Part shown: piece by piece, positions 8,730 to 17,823 of the stretch | Numbering within the stretch: position 1 is the first letter of the stretch | Layout: the number at the start of each line of letters is the position of its first letter | Source: Lachnospiraceae bacterium | GTDB taxonomy: Bacteria; Bacillota; Clostridia; Lachnospirales; Lachnospiraceae | Assembly (NCBI GenBank): GCA_016284315.1 | Contig: JAEEOO010000039.1 | Span: 1-45,601 of the forward strand | DNA: 45,601 nt | Reading direction: 5' to 3' | Program-made: the position numbers and the translations under genes | The notes under the pieces: model-generated | What the model saw: the letters and a program-made list of their open reading frames with translations, nothing else | What the model was told of the DNA's origin: nothing | Database searches by the model: none

Positions 8730-9404
8730 ATGGCCGGTATTGAAAACGATTGGTTAAAAATATATGGGGAAGAATTTAAGAAGCCCTATTATAAAGATCT
8801 ATTTGATTTTGTAGGTTCTGAGTACAACAGGACAACGGTTTTTCCGCCTGCTGATGAAATATTCAGTGCTTTTAATCTGACGCCTCTTTCAAAGGTTAAG
8901 GTTGTCATCATCGGCCAGGATCCATACCATAATGTGGGACAGGCTCACGGTTTATCATTCTCCGTAAAACCGGGTATTGATATTCCTCCTTCACTTGTAA
9001 ATATCTATAAAGAACTTCATGATGATCTTGGATGCAAGATACCAAACAACGGTTATCTTGTTAAATGGGCCCGGCAGGGCGTCCTTATGCTAAACACACT
9101 GCTCACGGTTCGTGCACATGAAGCTTTTTCTCACAAGGGCCATGGCTGGGAAGAATTTACAGACGCAGCAATAAGAGGATTAAACAAAGAGGACAGACCC
9201 ATAGTATTTATTCTCTGGGGTAGACCTGCTCAGATGAAGCATAAGATGCTTAATAATCCTCATCATTTGATCTTGGAAGCTGCTCATCCAAGTCCGTTAT
9301 CTGCCCACAGAGGCTTCTTTGGAAGCAAGCCCTTTAGCAAGACGAATGATTTTCTAATTGCCAACGGTGAGTCACCCATTGATTGGCAAATAGAGGACAT
9401 ATAG
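8730..9404 (+). CDS. ung: Uracil-DNA glycosylase, family 1
   Basis: Ung removes uracil from DNA as the first step of base excision repair. The water-activating Asp64 lies in VVIIGQDPYHN, and the minor-groove loop HPSPLSAHRGFFG with its catalytic His is near the C-terminus. The length of 224 residues is normal. The start is placed at ATG 8730; a TTG three codons upstream is also possible and neither has a clear ribosome site. The gene begins 12 bases after the hisF stop, so translation may be coupled to hisF. Confidence 0.94.
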   Translation: MAGIENDWLKIYGEEFKKPYYKDLFDFVGSEYNRTTVFPPADEIFSAFNLTPLSKVKVVIIGQDPYHNVGQAHGLSFSVKPGIDIPPSLVNIYKELHDDLGCKIPNNGYLVKWARQGVLMLNTLLTVRAHEAFSHKGHGWEEFTDAAIRGLNKEDRPIVFILWGRPAQMKHKMLNNPHHLILEAAHPSPLSAHRGFFGSKPFSKTNDFLIANGESPIDWQIEDI

Positions 9405-9428
9405 TAATAGTTAGGAGATTATGAAAAA

Positions 9429-10703
9429 ATGGAAAAGAAAGCATTTGTTACTAAAGACATGGTCGAAAATATCGTTAAGAAGTACCCTACTCCTTTTCAT
9501 ATTTACGACGAAAAAGGCATCCGAGAAAATGCTAAGGCTTTGAAAGAAGCTTTTTCCTGGAATAAGGGTTACAAAGAGTTTTTTGCAGTAAAAGCAACTC
9601 CCAATCCTTTTATTCTTAAAATCTTACATGAGTATGGCTGCGGAACTGATTGTTCCTCATATACTGAGCTGATGCTCAGTGATGCGTGTGATATCAGAGG
9701 AGAGGACATCATGTTCTCATCAAACGATACTCCCGCAGAGGAATTTGAGTACGCTGCAAAGCTGGGAGCTATCATCAACCTTGATGACTTTACTCATATC
9801 AATTTCCTTGAGAAAACCATTGGTTATATTCCTGAGACTATCAGCTGCAGATTTAATCCCGGCGGATATTTCTCCATTGCCAATAGCATCATGGATAACC
9901 CCGGTGATTCCAAATACGGTTTTACCAAGGATCAGATGTTTGAAGGATTTAAAGTCCTTAAGGAAAAAGGAGCCAAGAAGTTTGGTATTCATTCATTCCT
10001 TGCCAGCAATACTGTAACCAATGAGTATTATCCTACACTTGCAAGACAGCTTTTTGAACTGGCTGTTGAGCTTCGTGATAAGACCGGAGCAGATATTAAG
10101 TTCATTAATCTTTCAGGCGGTATCGGAATACCTTACAGACCCGATCAGGAACCCAATGATATTAAAGTCATTGGTGAGGGAGTTCGTAAAGCATTTGAAG
10201 AGATCCTTGTTCCTGCGGGAATGGGAGACGTTGCAATCTATACCGAACTTGGAAGATTCATGCTTGCTCCTTATGGGCATCTTGTTACCAAGGCCCTTCA
10301 CGAAAAGCATACCCATAAAGAATACATCGGTGTAGATGCATGTGCTGCAAACCTTATGCGACCCGCAATGTATGGTGCTTACCATCACATTACTGTTCTC
10401 GGAAAAGAGAATGCTCCCTGCGACCACACCTATGATATTACCGGTTCACTTTGTGAGAACAATGATAAATTCGCGATCGACAGACAGCTTCCCAAGATCG
10501 ATCTTGGTGATTATCTTGTCATTCATGATACCGGCGCTCATGGATTTGCCATGGGATATAACTACAACGGAAGACTTTGGTCTTCAGAACTTCTTCTTAA
10601 GGAAGACGGAAGCGTTCAGCTTATCAGACGTGCACAGGAACCCAAGGATTACTTTGCAACATTTGATTGCTTCCCCATATACGAAAAGCTGAAGAATAAA
10701 TAA
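9429..10703 (+). CDS. lysA: Diaminopimelate decarboxylase
   Basis: LysA decarboxylates meso-diaminopimelate to lysine, using pyridoxal phosphate. The 424-residue protein is a fold type III PLP enzyme: Lys55 in EFFAVKATPNP forms the Schiff base, SGGIGIPY near residue 230 binds phosphate, and GVDACAANLMRPAMYG plus GSLCENND are the C-terminal substrate-binding region. The ring-closing GAHGFAMGYNYNGR segment is characteristic. A TAGGAG site lies ~12 bases before the start. The divergence from the commonest LysA motifs leaves a small chance of a related D-specific amino acid decarboxylase. Confidence 0.85.
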   Translation: MEKKAFVTKDMVENIVKKYPTPFHIYDEKGIRENAKALKEAFSWNKGYKEFFAVKATPNPFILKILHEYGCGTDCSSYTELMLSDACDIRGEDIMFSSNDTPAEEFEYAAKLGAIINLDDFTHINFLEKTIGYIPETISCRFNPGGYFSIANSIMDNPGDSKYGFTKDQMFEGFKVLKEKGAKKFGIHSFLASNTVTNEYYPTLARQLFELAVELRDKTGADIKFINLSGGIGIPYRPDQEPNDIKVIGEGVRKAFEEILVPAGMGDVAIYTELGRFMLAPYGHLVTKALHEKHTHKEYIGVDACAANLMRPAMYGAYHHITVLGKENAPCDHTYDITGSLCENNDKFAIDRQLPKIDLGDYLVIHDTGAHGFAMGYNYNGRLWSSELLLKEDGSVQLIRRAQEPKDYFATFDCFPIYEKLKNK

Positions 10704-10759
10704 TGATCTTTGATTAGTTTCAATATAACCGGCGGTTAGCTATTGGAAAGGAGAATTTT

Positions 10760-11812
10760 ATGGTTTATCCTGAGTTTTTAAAAAAGGACGGATGTATCGG
10801 TTTTCCTGCACCTTCATTCGGTGCTTCAATCGAGCCTTATAAAACAAGGCTCTCCACAGCTCTCCAGAAATTACGTGTAGAAGGTTACCTTCCCCTTCCC
10901 GGAACAGATGCTTTCAGAGGGGACGGAATCGGTATTTCTAACACACCTGATAATTGTGCAGGTGAGTTGACAGGAATGTATTGTGACGGTGATATTGATG
11001 TACTCATCTCTGTAGGTGGCGGAGAGCTTATGTGTGAGATCCTTCCTTACGTTAAGTTTGACAGGATCGCTGCTTCAAGACCTAAGTGGTTCATGGGCTA
11101 TTCCGACAATACCAACTTTACTTTTTTGCTTAATACCCTTTGTGATGTGGCCTCTATTTACGGTCCTTGTGCAACTGCTTTTTGTGAGGACCCAAGACCC
11201 AGGTATCTTCAAGATGCTCTGGACCTGATCACAGGAAAGAAGCTTGAGTTTAAGTCTTATCTTGAATGGGAAAAGGATAATCTTGTTAACGAAGAGAATC
11301 CTCTTGCTACATTTAATCCCAAGATAGACAGAGTTCATGCCATTTATCATGAAGGAGAATTCATTCCTGATGCAAGAGAGTCTACAGTTTACTTCTCTAT
11401 GACCGGACGTGTTATCGGAGGATGCCTTGACTGTCTTTCAACTCTTGTTGGAACAGAGTTTGATAAAGTAAGAGACTTTAACAGAAAGTATGCAGAAGAT
11501 GGAATCATCTGGCTTCTTGAATCCTGTGATCTTAATGTATTTTCACAGAGACGTGCTTTATGGCAGCTCGAGCATGCCGGATGGTTTGAGAATGTAAAGG
11601 GATTTGTTTTTGGAAGACCGCTTAACGGTGAGGAGATGCTTGGACTGGATAAGTATGAAGCAGTTCTTGGAATTGCAAGAAAGTACAATGTTCCCGTTAT
11701 CATGGATGCCGACTTTGGCCATTACGATCCCATGATTCCCGTTATGATGGGCTCTGTAGCTGAATTCACCGTAAGAGGAAACGATATGATCGTTAAGTAC
11801 ACCATGGTTTAA
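10760..11812 (+). CDS. S66-family peptidase (LD-carboxypeptidase / MccF-like)
   Basis: The S66 family includes LD-carboxypeptidases that trim murein tetrapeptides and MccF, which cleaves microcin C. The 350-residue protein shows the expected Ser-Glu-His triad: Ser115 in FMGYSDNTNF, Glu254 in WLLESCD, and His321 in FGHYDPMIPVMMG. No signal peptide is seen, so it acts in the cytoplasm, as expected for murein recycling or peptide detoxification. AAAGGAG lies 8 bases before the ATG. It is 56 bases downstream of lysA. Which of the two roles applies cannot be told from the sequence. Confidence 0.88.
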   Translation: MVYPEFLKKDGCIGFPAPSFGASIEPYKTRLSTALQKLRVEGYLPLPGTDAFRGDGIGISNTPDNCAGELTGMYCDGDIDVLISVGGGELMCEILPYVKFDRIAASRPKWFMGYSDNTNFTFLLNTLCDVASIYGPCATAFCEDPRPRYLQDALDLITGKKLEFKSYLEWEKDNLVNEENPLATFNPKIDRVHAIYHEGEFIPDARESTVYFSMTGRVIGGCLDCLSTLVGTEFDKVRDFNRKYAEDGIIWLLESCDLNVFSQRRALWQLEHAGWFENVKGFVFGRPLNGEEMLGLDKYEAVLGIARKYNVPVIMDADFGHYDPMIPVMMGSVAEFTVRGNDMIVKYTMV

Positions 11813-11823
11813 ATGAGTGTATC

Positions 11824-11858
11824 AAATAAAAAAGAGAGTATCTTTTAAAGATACTCTC
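11824..11858 (-). terminator. Terminator of the tRNA-Leu transcript
   Basis: GAGAGTATCTT and AAGATACTCTC form a perfect 11-bp stem with a 3-base loop. On the - strand it is followed by TTTTTTATTT, so it works for the tRNA rather than for the + strand gene before it. Confidence 0.85.
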
Positions 11859-11861
11859 AAA

Positions 11862-11945
11862 TGCCGGTGGTGGGACTCGAACCCACACGTGGTCGCCCAC
11901 AACAGATTTTGAGTCTGCCTCGTCTACCATTCCGACACACCGGCA
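11862..11945 (-). tRNA. tRNA-Leu (anticodon CAA)
   Basis: Read on the - strand, the 84-base element has a 7-bp acceptor stem TGCCGGT / ACCACCGGCA region, a D-arm, an anticodon arm with loop CTCAAAA (anticodon CAA), a long class II variable arm, and a T-arm GTGGGTTCGAGTCCCAC. The long variable arm and the anticodon identify leucine. CCA is not encoded. It has its own promoter and terminator and lies opposite to all nearby genes. Confidence 0.95.
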
Positions 11946-11955
11946 CGACTTAATG

Positions 11956-11984
11956 ATAATACCACAGAGAGGGTAATTTTACAA
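11956..11984 (-). promoter_or_regulatory. Promoter of tRNA-Leu
   Basis: On the - strand TTGTAA (11979-11984) and TATTAT (11956-11961) are 17 bases apart. The expected start of transcription falls only a few bases before the tRNA 5' end. Confidence 0.7.
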
Positions 11985-11994
11985 GGATTAATTC

Positions 11995-12315
11995 ATGGAT
12001 TGCAAAGAGTTTGAAAAACTAATACCCTTGTATTTAAAAAATAATATTGATTATGAGGTTATGGAAGCTTTTCAGGATCATATGAATTCCTGTGAGAGCT
12101 GCAAAGAGGAACTCAGTATCCAATTCCTTGTTCAGGAAGGTATGAGACACCTTGAAAAAGGAGACAGTTTCGACCTTGATGAAGAATTCAGATTAAGGCT
12201 TTTACAGAGCCGCAGGATCCATGCAAGAAGAGGTTTCTTTATCGGACTGGTTCAGTGGATCATTACTTTTATTTTCTTTTTATGCGGAGCGGCCATTATT
12301 ATAATCTTCGGTTGA
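11995..12315 (+). CDS. Small zinc-finger membrane protein (anti-sigma-like)
   Basis: The 106-residue protein has a putative zinc-finger of the anti-sigma (zf-HC2/ZAS) type: Cys3, then His29, Cys33 and Cys36 in HMNSCESC. One hydrophobic segment at about 83-105 suggests a membrane anchor with the zinc domain in the cytoplasm. In this family the zinc domain usually binds an ECF sigma factor, but no sigma gene is nearby and there is almost no extracellular part. AAGGA lies 7 bases before the ATG. It ends 35 bases before polA. The function is inferred from the motif only. Confidence 0.7.
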   Translation: MDCKEFEKLIPLYLKNNIDYEVMEAFQDHMNSCESCKEELSIQFLVQEGMRHLEKGDSFDLDEEFRLRLLQSRRIHARRGFFIGLVQWIITFIFFLCGAAIIIIFG

Positions 12316-12350
12316 TGGTTGCTTACTATTACTTTTTGAGGTTTTGTTTT

Positions 12351-15008
12351 ATGAGCGAAAAGCTTGTTCTTATAGATGGTCACAGTATTGCACACAGAGC
12401 ATTTTACGGGGTTCCGGATCTTACAAATTCCGCCGGCCTTCACACCAACGCAATCTATGGTTTTTTAAATATTCTTTTTAGGATACTTGATGAAGAAAAG
12501 CCTGATTATCTTGTTGTGACCTTTGACGAACATGCGCCTACATTCAGACATGAAATGTTTGCTGAATATAAGGGGACAAGAAAGCCCATGCCGGATGAAT
12601 TAAGGGAGCAGCTCCCTGTTTTAAGGCAGCTTCTTGAGGCTATGGAGATAACCGTTGTTTCTGTGCCCGGACTTGAGGCAGACGATCTTATGGGAACTCT
12701 TGCCAAGAAGTCCCAGGCTATGGGAATGGAAGTTTCTCTTGTATCCGGAGACAGGGATCTTCTTCAGATCTCCGATGAGCATATCCTTATCAGGATCCCT
12801 AAGACCAATTTTGGAAAAACTACTATCGAAGATTACAGACCTGCGGATGTAATGGAGGAATTCAAGGTTACACCCGCAGGATTTATCGAGCTTAAGGCTC
12901 TTATGGGAGATACGGCGGATAATATTCCCGGTGTTCCCAAGGTCGGTAAGAAAACAGCGGAAGAGCTCATGGTAACCTATGGTTCTATCGAAGGTATTTA
13001 TGCTCATCTCGATGAGATATCTAAGAAGAGCATAAGGGAATCTCTTGAGCAGAACAGAGATCTTTGCGAACTGTCTTTAAAACTTGCAACCATCAAGACC
13101 GATTGTGATGTGGAGCTTGATAAAGAGAAGTCAAAAGCAGAAGGCTTCTTTACTCCTGCTGCTTACGAGATCATGAAAAAGCTTGAGTTTAAAAAGCTTT
13201 TGGACAAGTTCAGTCCCGACGCGGCGGTTACCGAATCAAAGGAAGAAGCAAAGCTTATTATCTCAGAAGTATCAGGTGGAAAAGAGTTTGGTGATCTGTT
13301 AAGAGACAGAACCAATGGTGATTATGGACTCTATCTGCTTTCTGAAGAAGGCACATTATATGCAGCTTGTCTTTGCGTAAGATCCGAGAGCGAAAATGAA
13401 TATAATGCATATTATGTCAGCGACATGATGGGCTTTGAAGGACTTTCTGATGTGGTTAGACAGGGAGTCTCCGAGGCAAAAGGAAATCTCTTTACTCTTG
13501 ATATAAAGAAAGAGTACGAGCACATTGATCATGAGAATACCGAAAAGTATTTTGATACGGTTATCGGAGCATACCTTCTCAATCCTTTAAAGAATGACTA
13601 TGACCACGAGAATATCTCGCTTGAATATCTTGGAAAAGTTGTTCCTTCAAGAAAAGACAGATTCGGAAAGATGGGCGTACAGGAATGCTTAATGAGCAGT
13701 CCCGATGCTGTCAAAGGATTCTGCGCAGATAATGCCTTTGCGGCTTTGGCTGCAGGTGTCAAGGTAAAAAATGCACTTGATGAAAACGGTATGACTAAGA
13801 TCATGCGTGATATTGAAATGCCTCTTACATCCGTATTATACGAGATGGAAAAGGAAGGTGTTTTAGTAAGAAGAGATGAGCTTAAGGCATATGGCGATAA
13901 GCTTGCTGTCAGGATAGCCGAGCTGGAAAAAGAGATCAAGGAAAAGTCCGGTGAAGACTTTAATATCAATTCACCCAAACAGCTTGGAGAGATCCTTTTC
14001 GAAAAGATGAACATCCCCGGTGGAAAGAAGACCAAGACCGGTTATTCCACTGCGGCTGATGTACTTGAAAAACTGGCTCCCGAATATCCCTTTGTTGCAG
14101 ATATTCTTGAGTACAGGGCTCTTACAAAACTTAAGAGTACTTATGCCGACGGACTTGATGCTTTTATTGCAGGTGACGGAAGGATCCACACCAGCTTTAA
14201 TCAGACTATAACTGCTACGGGAAGGATCAGTTCCACCGATCCCAACCTTCAGAATATTCCAATCAGAACTGAACTCGGAAGACAGCTCAGAGGCGTATTT
14301 GTTCCAAAGGACGGATGCGTGTTCATCGATGCAGACTATTCCCAGATTGAACTTAGGGTCCTTGCTTCTTTATCCGGAGACAGCGGCCTTATCGATGCTT
14401 ACAAGGAAGACAAGGATATCCATCGGATAACAGCTTCAAAAGTATTCAATGTTCCTTTTGATGAGGTTACGGATGAGTTAAGAAGAAATGCAAAGGCAGT
14501 TAACTTCGGTATTGTTTACGGTATAAGTTCTTTTGGACTCAGTCAGGATCTTTCCATCGGACAGAAGGAAGCAAAGGCTTATATCGAATCATATTTTAAG
14601 ACTTATCCCAAGATCAAAGAGTATCTTGACCGCCTTGTATCTGACGCTAAAGAAAAGGGATATTCCGAAACATATTTTGGAAGAAGGCGACCTATTCCCG
14701 AACTTAAATCTTCAAACTTTATGCAGAGACAATTCGGTGAGCGTGTTGCCATGAATGCACCTATTCAGGGAACTGCGGCGGATATCATGAAGATCGCAAT
14801 GCTGAATGTTTCAAAGGCTCTTAAGGAAAGCGGACTTAAGGCAAAAATGCTTCTTCAGGTACACGATGAGATCGTTGTGGAAGCACCTGTAGAAGAAAAA
14901 GATCAAGTATCCGAACTCATTACAAATGCGATGAAATCTGCGGCTGATCTTGCGGTTTCATTGGAAGTCGGAATGGGTATCGGAAATAACTGGTTAGAGG
15001 CACATTAA
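12351..15008 (+). CDS. polA: DNA polymerase I
   Basis: Pol I fills gaps during repair and replaces RNA primers. The protein is 885 residues. Residues 1 to ~290 are the 5'-3' exonuclease (LVLIDGHSIAHRAFYG, VPGLEADDLMGTLA, MGDTADNIPGVPKVGKKTA). A middle domain keeps the 3'-5' exonuclease fold, but its DxE metal ligands are not evident, as in Bacillus Pol I, so proofreading is probably absent. The polymerase domain carries motif A with Asp662 (DADYSQIELRVLA), motif B (RRNAKAVNFGIVYG) and motif C with Asp839 (QVHDEIVVE). The ATG at 12351 is chosen because TGAGG precedes it by about 9 bases; an open frame extends further upstream but without family similarity. Its stop overlaps the coaE start. Confidence 0.96.
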   Translation: MSEKLVLIDGHSIAHRAFYGVPDLTNSAGLHTNAIYGFLNILFRILDEEKPDYLVVTFDEHAPTFRHEMFAEYKGTRKPMPDELREQLPVLRQLLEAMEITVVSVPGLEADDLMGTLAKKSQAMGMEVSLVSGDRDLLQISDEHILIRIPKTNFGKTTIEDYRPADVMEEFKVTPAGFIELKALMGDTADNIPGVPKVGKKTAEELMVTYGSIEGIYAHLDEISKKSIRESLEQNRDLCELSLKLATIKTDCDVELDKEKSKAEGFFTPAAYEIMKKLEFKKLLDKFSPDAAVTESKEEAKLIISEVSGGKEFGDLLRDRTNGDYGLYLLSEEGTLYAACLCVRSESENEYNAYYVSDMMGFEGLSDVVRQGVSEAKGNLFTLDIKKEYEHIDHENTEKYFDTVIGAYLLNPLKNDYDHENISLEYLGKVVPSRKDRFGKMGVQECLMSSPDAVKGFCADNAFAALAAGVKVKNALDENGMTKIMRDIEMPLTSVLYEMEKEGVLVRRDELKAYGDKLAVRIAELEKEIKEKSGEDFNINSPKQLGEILFEKMNIPGGKKTKTGYSTAADVLEKLAPEYPFVADILEYRALTKLKSTYADGLDAFIAGDGRIHTSFNQTITATGRISSTDPNLQNIPIRTELGRQLRGVFVPKDGCVFIDADYSQIELRVLASLSGDSGLIDAYKEDKDIHRITASKVFNVPFDEVTDELRRNAKAVNFGIVYGISSFGLSQDLSIGQKEAKAYIESYFKTYPKIKEYLDRLVSDAKEKGYSETYFGRRRPIPELKSSNFMQRQFGERVAMNAPIQGTAADIMKIAMLNVSKALKESGLKAKMLLQVHDEIVVEAPVEEKDQVSELITNAMKSAADLAVSLEVGMGIGNNWLEAH

Positions 15009-15598
15009 TGAAATTTATAGGAATAACCGGTGGTGTTGGTGCCGGAAAAAGTGAACTCCTTAAATTCATAAAAGAGCATTACCTCTGCAAAATATATCTG
15101 GCGGATGAAGTTGCTTACGAAGTAAGAAAGCCCGGAACGAAGTGTTATGAAAAACTTTGTAAGCTCCTTGGAGAAGATGTGGTGAATGATTCAAAGAAAA
15201 TGGCCGCAAAAGTCTTTTCCGACGAAGAACTTCTTTCCAAGGTAAACGGAATCGTTCATCCTGCTGTCAGAGAGTATTTACTTGATGCTCTTGATAAAGC
15301 AAAGAAAGACGGAGAGACAGAACTTTTCTTCGTGGAAGCCGCTCTTTTAATTGAAGCGGGATATAAAGGTACCTGTGATGAACTCTGGTATGTATATGCT
15401 GATCGGGAGACCAGGATCAAGAGGCTTATGGAAGCCAGAGGCTATACCAGGGAGAAAGCAATCTCTATAATGGATAATCAGTTATCCGAAGAGGTTTTCA
15501 GAAAAGAGTGTGATTTTATAATAGATAACAGCAGCTCTCTTGATAAATCATATGAAGCCATCAAGGGAAGACTGGAGGGATATAAATGGCTAAGGTAA
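15008..15598 (+). CDS. coaE: Dephospho-CoA kinase
   Basis: CoaE phosphorylates dephospho-CoA in the last step of coenzyme A synthesis. The 196-residue protein begins MKFIGITGGVGAGKSELL, with the P-loop GGVGAGKS at residues 8-15, followed by the LADEVAYEV segment and a VEAALLIEAG strand typical of the family. The start overlaps the polA stop by one base (TAATG), so translation is coupled. The 3' end overlaps the next gene by 13 bases. Confidence 0.94.
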   Translation: MKFIGITGGVGAGKSELLKFIKEHYLCKIYLADEVAYEVRKPGTKCYEKLCKLLGEDVVNDSKKMAAKVFSDEELLSKVNGIVHPAVREYLLDALDKAKKDGETELFFVEAALLIEAGYKGTCDELWYVYADRETRIKRLMEARGYTREKAISIMDNQLSEEVFRKECDFIIDNSSSLDKSYEAIKGRLEGYKWLR

Positions 15599-17820
15599 AA
15601 AAGGGGTCTGATAATCTTGTATTTGGTCTTGATATTGGTACCAGAAGTATTGTTGGAACCGTTGGTTATCTCATTAAGGACAAGTTTCATGTCATCGGTC
15701 AGGTTGTAAAAGAGCATGAAACCCGTGCTATGTTAGACGGACAGATCCATGATATCCAAAAGGTTGGAGGAACCATCAAGGCCGTTAAAGAGAAGCTGGA
15801 AAGAGAACTAGATGTTAAGCTTTCGGATGTATGTATTGCAGCCGCAGGTCGTGTGCTTCGTACAATTACCACCAAATCTGAGATCAAATTTGAAGCTGAA
15901 AAGGAAATAGATGCTGAGGATATCTACAACCTTCTTATGAACGGTGTTGAGCAGGCATATACTGATTTTGCCAAGACCAATGATTCAGATCTTAAGTTCT
16001 ATTGCGTTGGATATACTCCCATGCGCTATTATATGAACGATTATCAGATAGGAAATCTTGAAGGTCACAAGGCATCAAAGATCTCCTGCGATATCATTGC
16101 TACATTCCTTCCGGATGATGTAGTTGACGGACTTAATAAAGCAGTAGGAATTGCAGGCCTTCAGGTTATCAACATGACCTTGGAGCCTATTGCAGCTATC
16201 CAGGTTGCTATTCCCGAGAAGTTCCGTATGCTTAACCTTGCTCTTGTGGACGTTGGAGCGGGAACAAGCGATATTTCGATCACAAGCGACGGCACAATCG
16301 TGGCTTACGGCATGATCCCTCAGGCAGGTGATGCTCTTACGGAGATCGTGGTTCAGAACTGTCTTGTTGAATTTGAGACGGCAGAGATGATCAAGCGCGC
16401 AGCCGGAGGTCATGAGCTTATTGAGTACACAGATATTCTTGGGCTTCCCCAGACCATTGAACCTTCCAAGGTTCTTGAGATGCTTGATGCTAAATTGGAT
16501 GAGATGACAGATCTTGTTGCAAAAGAGATCAAGCGTCTTAACGGTGACAAGAGTGTTAGCGCAGTATTTGTTGTCGGCGGTGGCGGAACTGTTCCCGGAT
16601 ACACAGAAAAGCTTGCCAAGAAGCTTGGTATCGTTAAAGAGCGTGTTGCTATCAGAGGTAAGGAAGTACTTCAGGCCGTTGAGTTTGAAAACGAGGATCC
16701 CAAGAAGGATTCCCTCATGGTTACTCCCATTGGTATTTGCTTAAGCTTCTATGCCCAGAGCAACAACTTTATCTTTGTTGAGTTTAACGGTCAGAGACTT
16801 AAGCTTTATGACAACGGTAAGCTTACTGTTTCCGATGCGGCTATGCAGGTTTCTCTTCCCAACGAAGACCTCTTCCCCAAGCGCGGAAAAGCCCTTACTT
16901 ATACTGTAAACGGAAAGGCTAAGATGATCCGCGGTGAGCAGGGTGATTCATGTATCATCAAGCTTAACAATGAGCCCGCCGATCTTTATACGGTCATCAA
17001 CAGCGGAGATATCATTGAAGTTATTGCTTCAACTGCAGGCGATGATGCCAAGGCTACTCTTGGATCTCTTAAAGAGATCTCGGATCCTTTACATATCGTT
17101 GTTAACGGAAAAGATATTTCTCTTCCCAGAACCGCTATGGTTAACGGAGAACTTCAGAACGAGTTCTATGACATAACCGACGGTGATGATATTGTGATCG
17201 ATAATTTCTATACCGTTGAGCAGATTTGTGGTATGCTTGATATCAAAATGACTCCCAACATTTCTGTAAACGGAACTCCTGCCAAGGAAACCACCAAGGT
17301 TTATGAGGACTTCACTCTTGATTTCAGCGAGGAAGAGCAGAATCAGCTTAACGAAGAGGAAATGAATTCCGAGGAGGAGTACGAGGAGGAAGAGGAGTAT
17401 GAAGAAGAGGAAGTAACTGAAGATGCTGAAACTGCCAGAGAGGCAGAAGAAGCTAAAGAAGAAACTAAAGAAGAAACTTCTGAGGTAAAAACTGAGGATA
17501 AGACTGAAGAGAAGTCAGAAGACAAGCCTGAAGAAAAGTCAGAGGACGCTGGCGAATCAGAGGAAGCCTCTGAAGAAGCGGCAGATGAAGCACCTAAGAA
17601 TAACGAACCTCATGACTTAAGCATTGTTGCCAACGGTAATCCCGTTACTATGCACGGTAAAGCAAATTATGTCTTTGTAGACGTATTTGATTATATTGAT
17701 TTTGACTTAAGAAACCCCGCGGGAAGAAGCGTTATCACCAAAGTAAACGGTGTTGATGCAGCATATATGCAGGATCTTCACGAGGGTGATGAACTTGAAA
17801 TATACTGGGAGAAGAAGTAA
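15586..17820 (+). CDS. FtsA-like actin-fold ATPase with long C-terminal extension
   Basis: The first ~390 of 744 residues look like an FtsA/PilM-type ATPase: phosphate-1 motif FGLDIGTRSIVG, an inserted SHS2-like domain at about 45-200, phosphate-2 motif LALVDVGAGTSDISI (218-232), and adenosine motif VVGGGGTVPGY (329-339). FtsA proteins are usually ~410-440 residues. Here a further ~350 residues carry several short beta-rich modules ending in a GD motif (SGDIIEVI 473, DGDDIVID 532, EGDELEIY 733), with an acidic Glu-rich linker at about 581-670. The C-terminal amphipathic helix that ties FtsA to the membrane is not visible. GGAGGG lies 6 bases before the ATG. A role in cell division or envelope assembly is inferred from the ATPase fold only. 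Confidence 0.8.
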   Translation: MAKVKKGSDNLVFGLDIGTRSIVGTVGYLIKDKFHVIGQVVKEHETRAMLDGQIHDIQKVGGTIKAVKEKLERELDVKLSDVCIAAAGRVLRTITTKSEIKFEAEKEIDAEDIYNLLMNGVEQAYTDFAKTNDSDLKFYCVGYTPMRYYMNDYQIGNLEGHKASKISCDIIATFLPDDVVDGLNKAVGIAGLQVINMTLEPIAAIQVAIPEKFRMLNLALVDVGAGTSDISITSDGTIVAYGMIPQAGDALTEIVVQNCLVEFETAEMIKRAAGGHELIEYTDILGLPQTIEPSKVLEMLDAKLDEMTDLVAKEIKRLNGDKSVSAVFVVGGGGTVPGYTEKLAKKLGIVKERVAIRGKEVLQAVEFENEDPKKDSLMVTPIGICLSFYAQSNNFIFVEFNGQRLKLYDNGKLTVSDAAMQVSLPNEDLFPKRGKALTYTVNGKAKMIRGEQGDSCIIKLNNEPADLYTVINSGDIIEVIASTAGDDAKATLGSLKEISDPLHIVVNGKDISLPRTAMVNGELQNEFYDITDGDDIVIDNFYTVEQICGMLDIKMTPNISVNGTPAKETTKVYEDFTLDFSEEEQNQLNEEEMNSEEEYEEEEEYEEEEVTEDAETAREAEEAKEETKEETSEVKTEDKTEEKSEDKPEEKSEDAGESEEASEEAADEAPKNNEPHDLSIVANGNPVTMHGKANYVFVDVFDYIDFDLRNPAGRSVITKVNGVDAAYMQDLHEGDELEIYWEKK

Positions 17821-17823
17821 ATA

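Noticed and set aside
9421-9428. An ATG 8 bases before the lysA start, nearer to the TAGGAG site.
   Set aside because: It is in a different frame that stops after a few dozen codons without any similarity to a known protein.
12255-12350. Upstream extension of polA beginning inside the zinc-finger gene.
   Set aside because: The 32 extra residues are hydrophobic and read the membrane-segment DNA of the upstream gene in another frame; the ATG at 12351 has a ribosome site and the normal family start.
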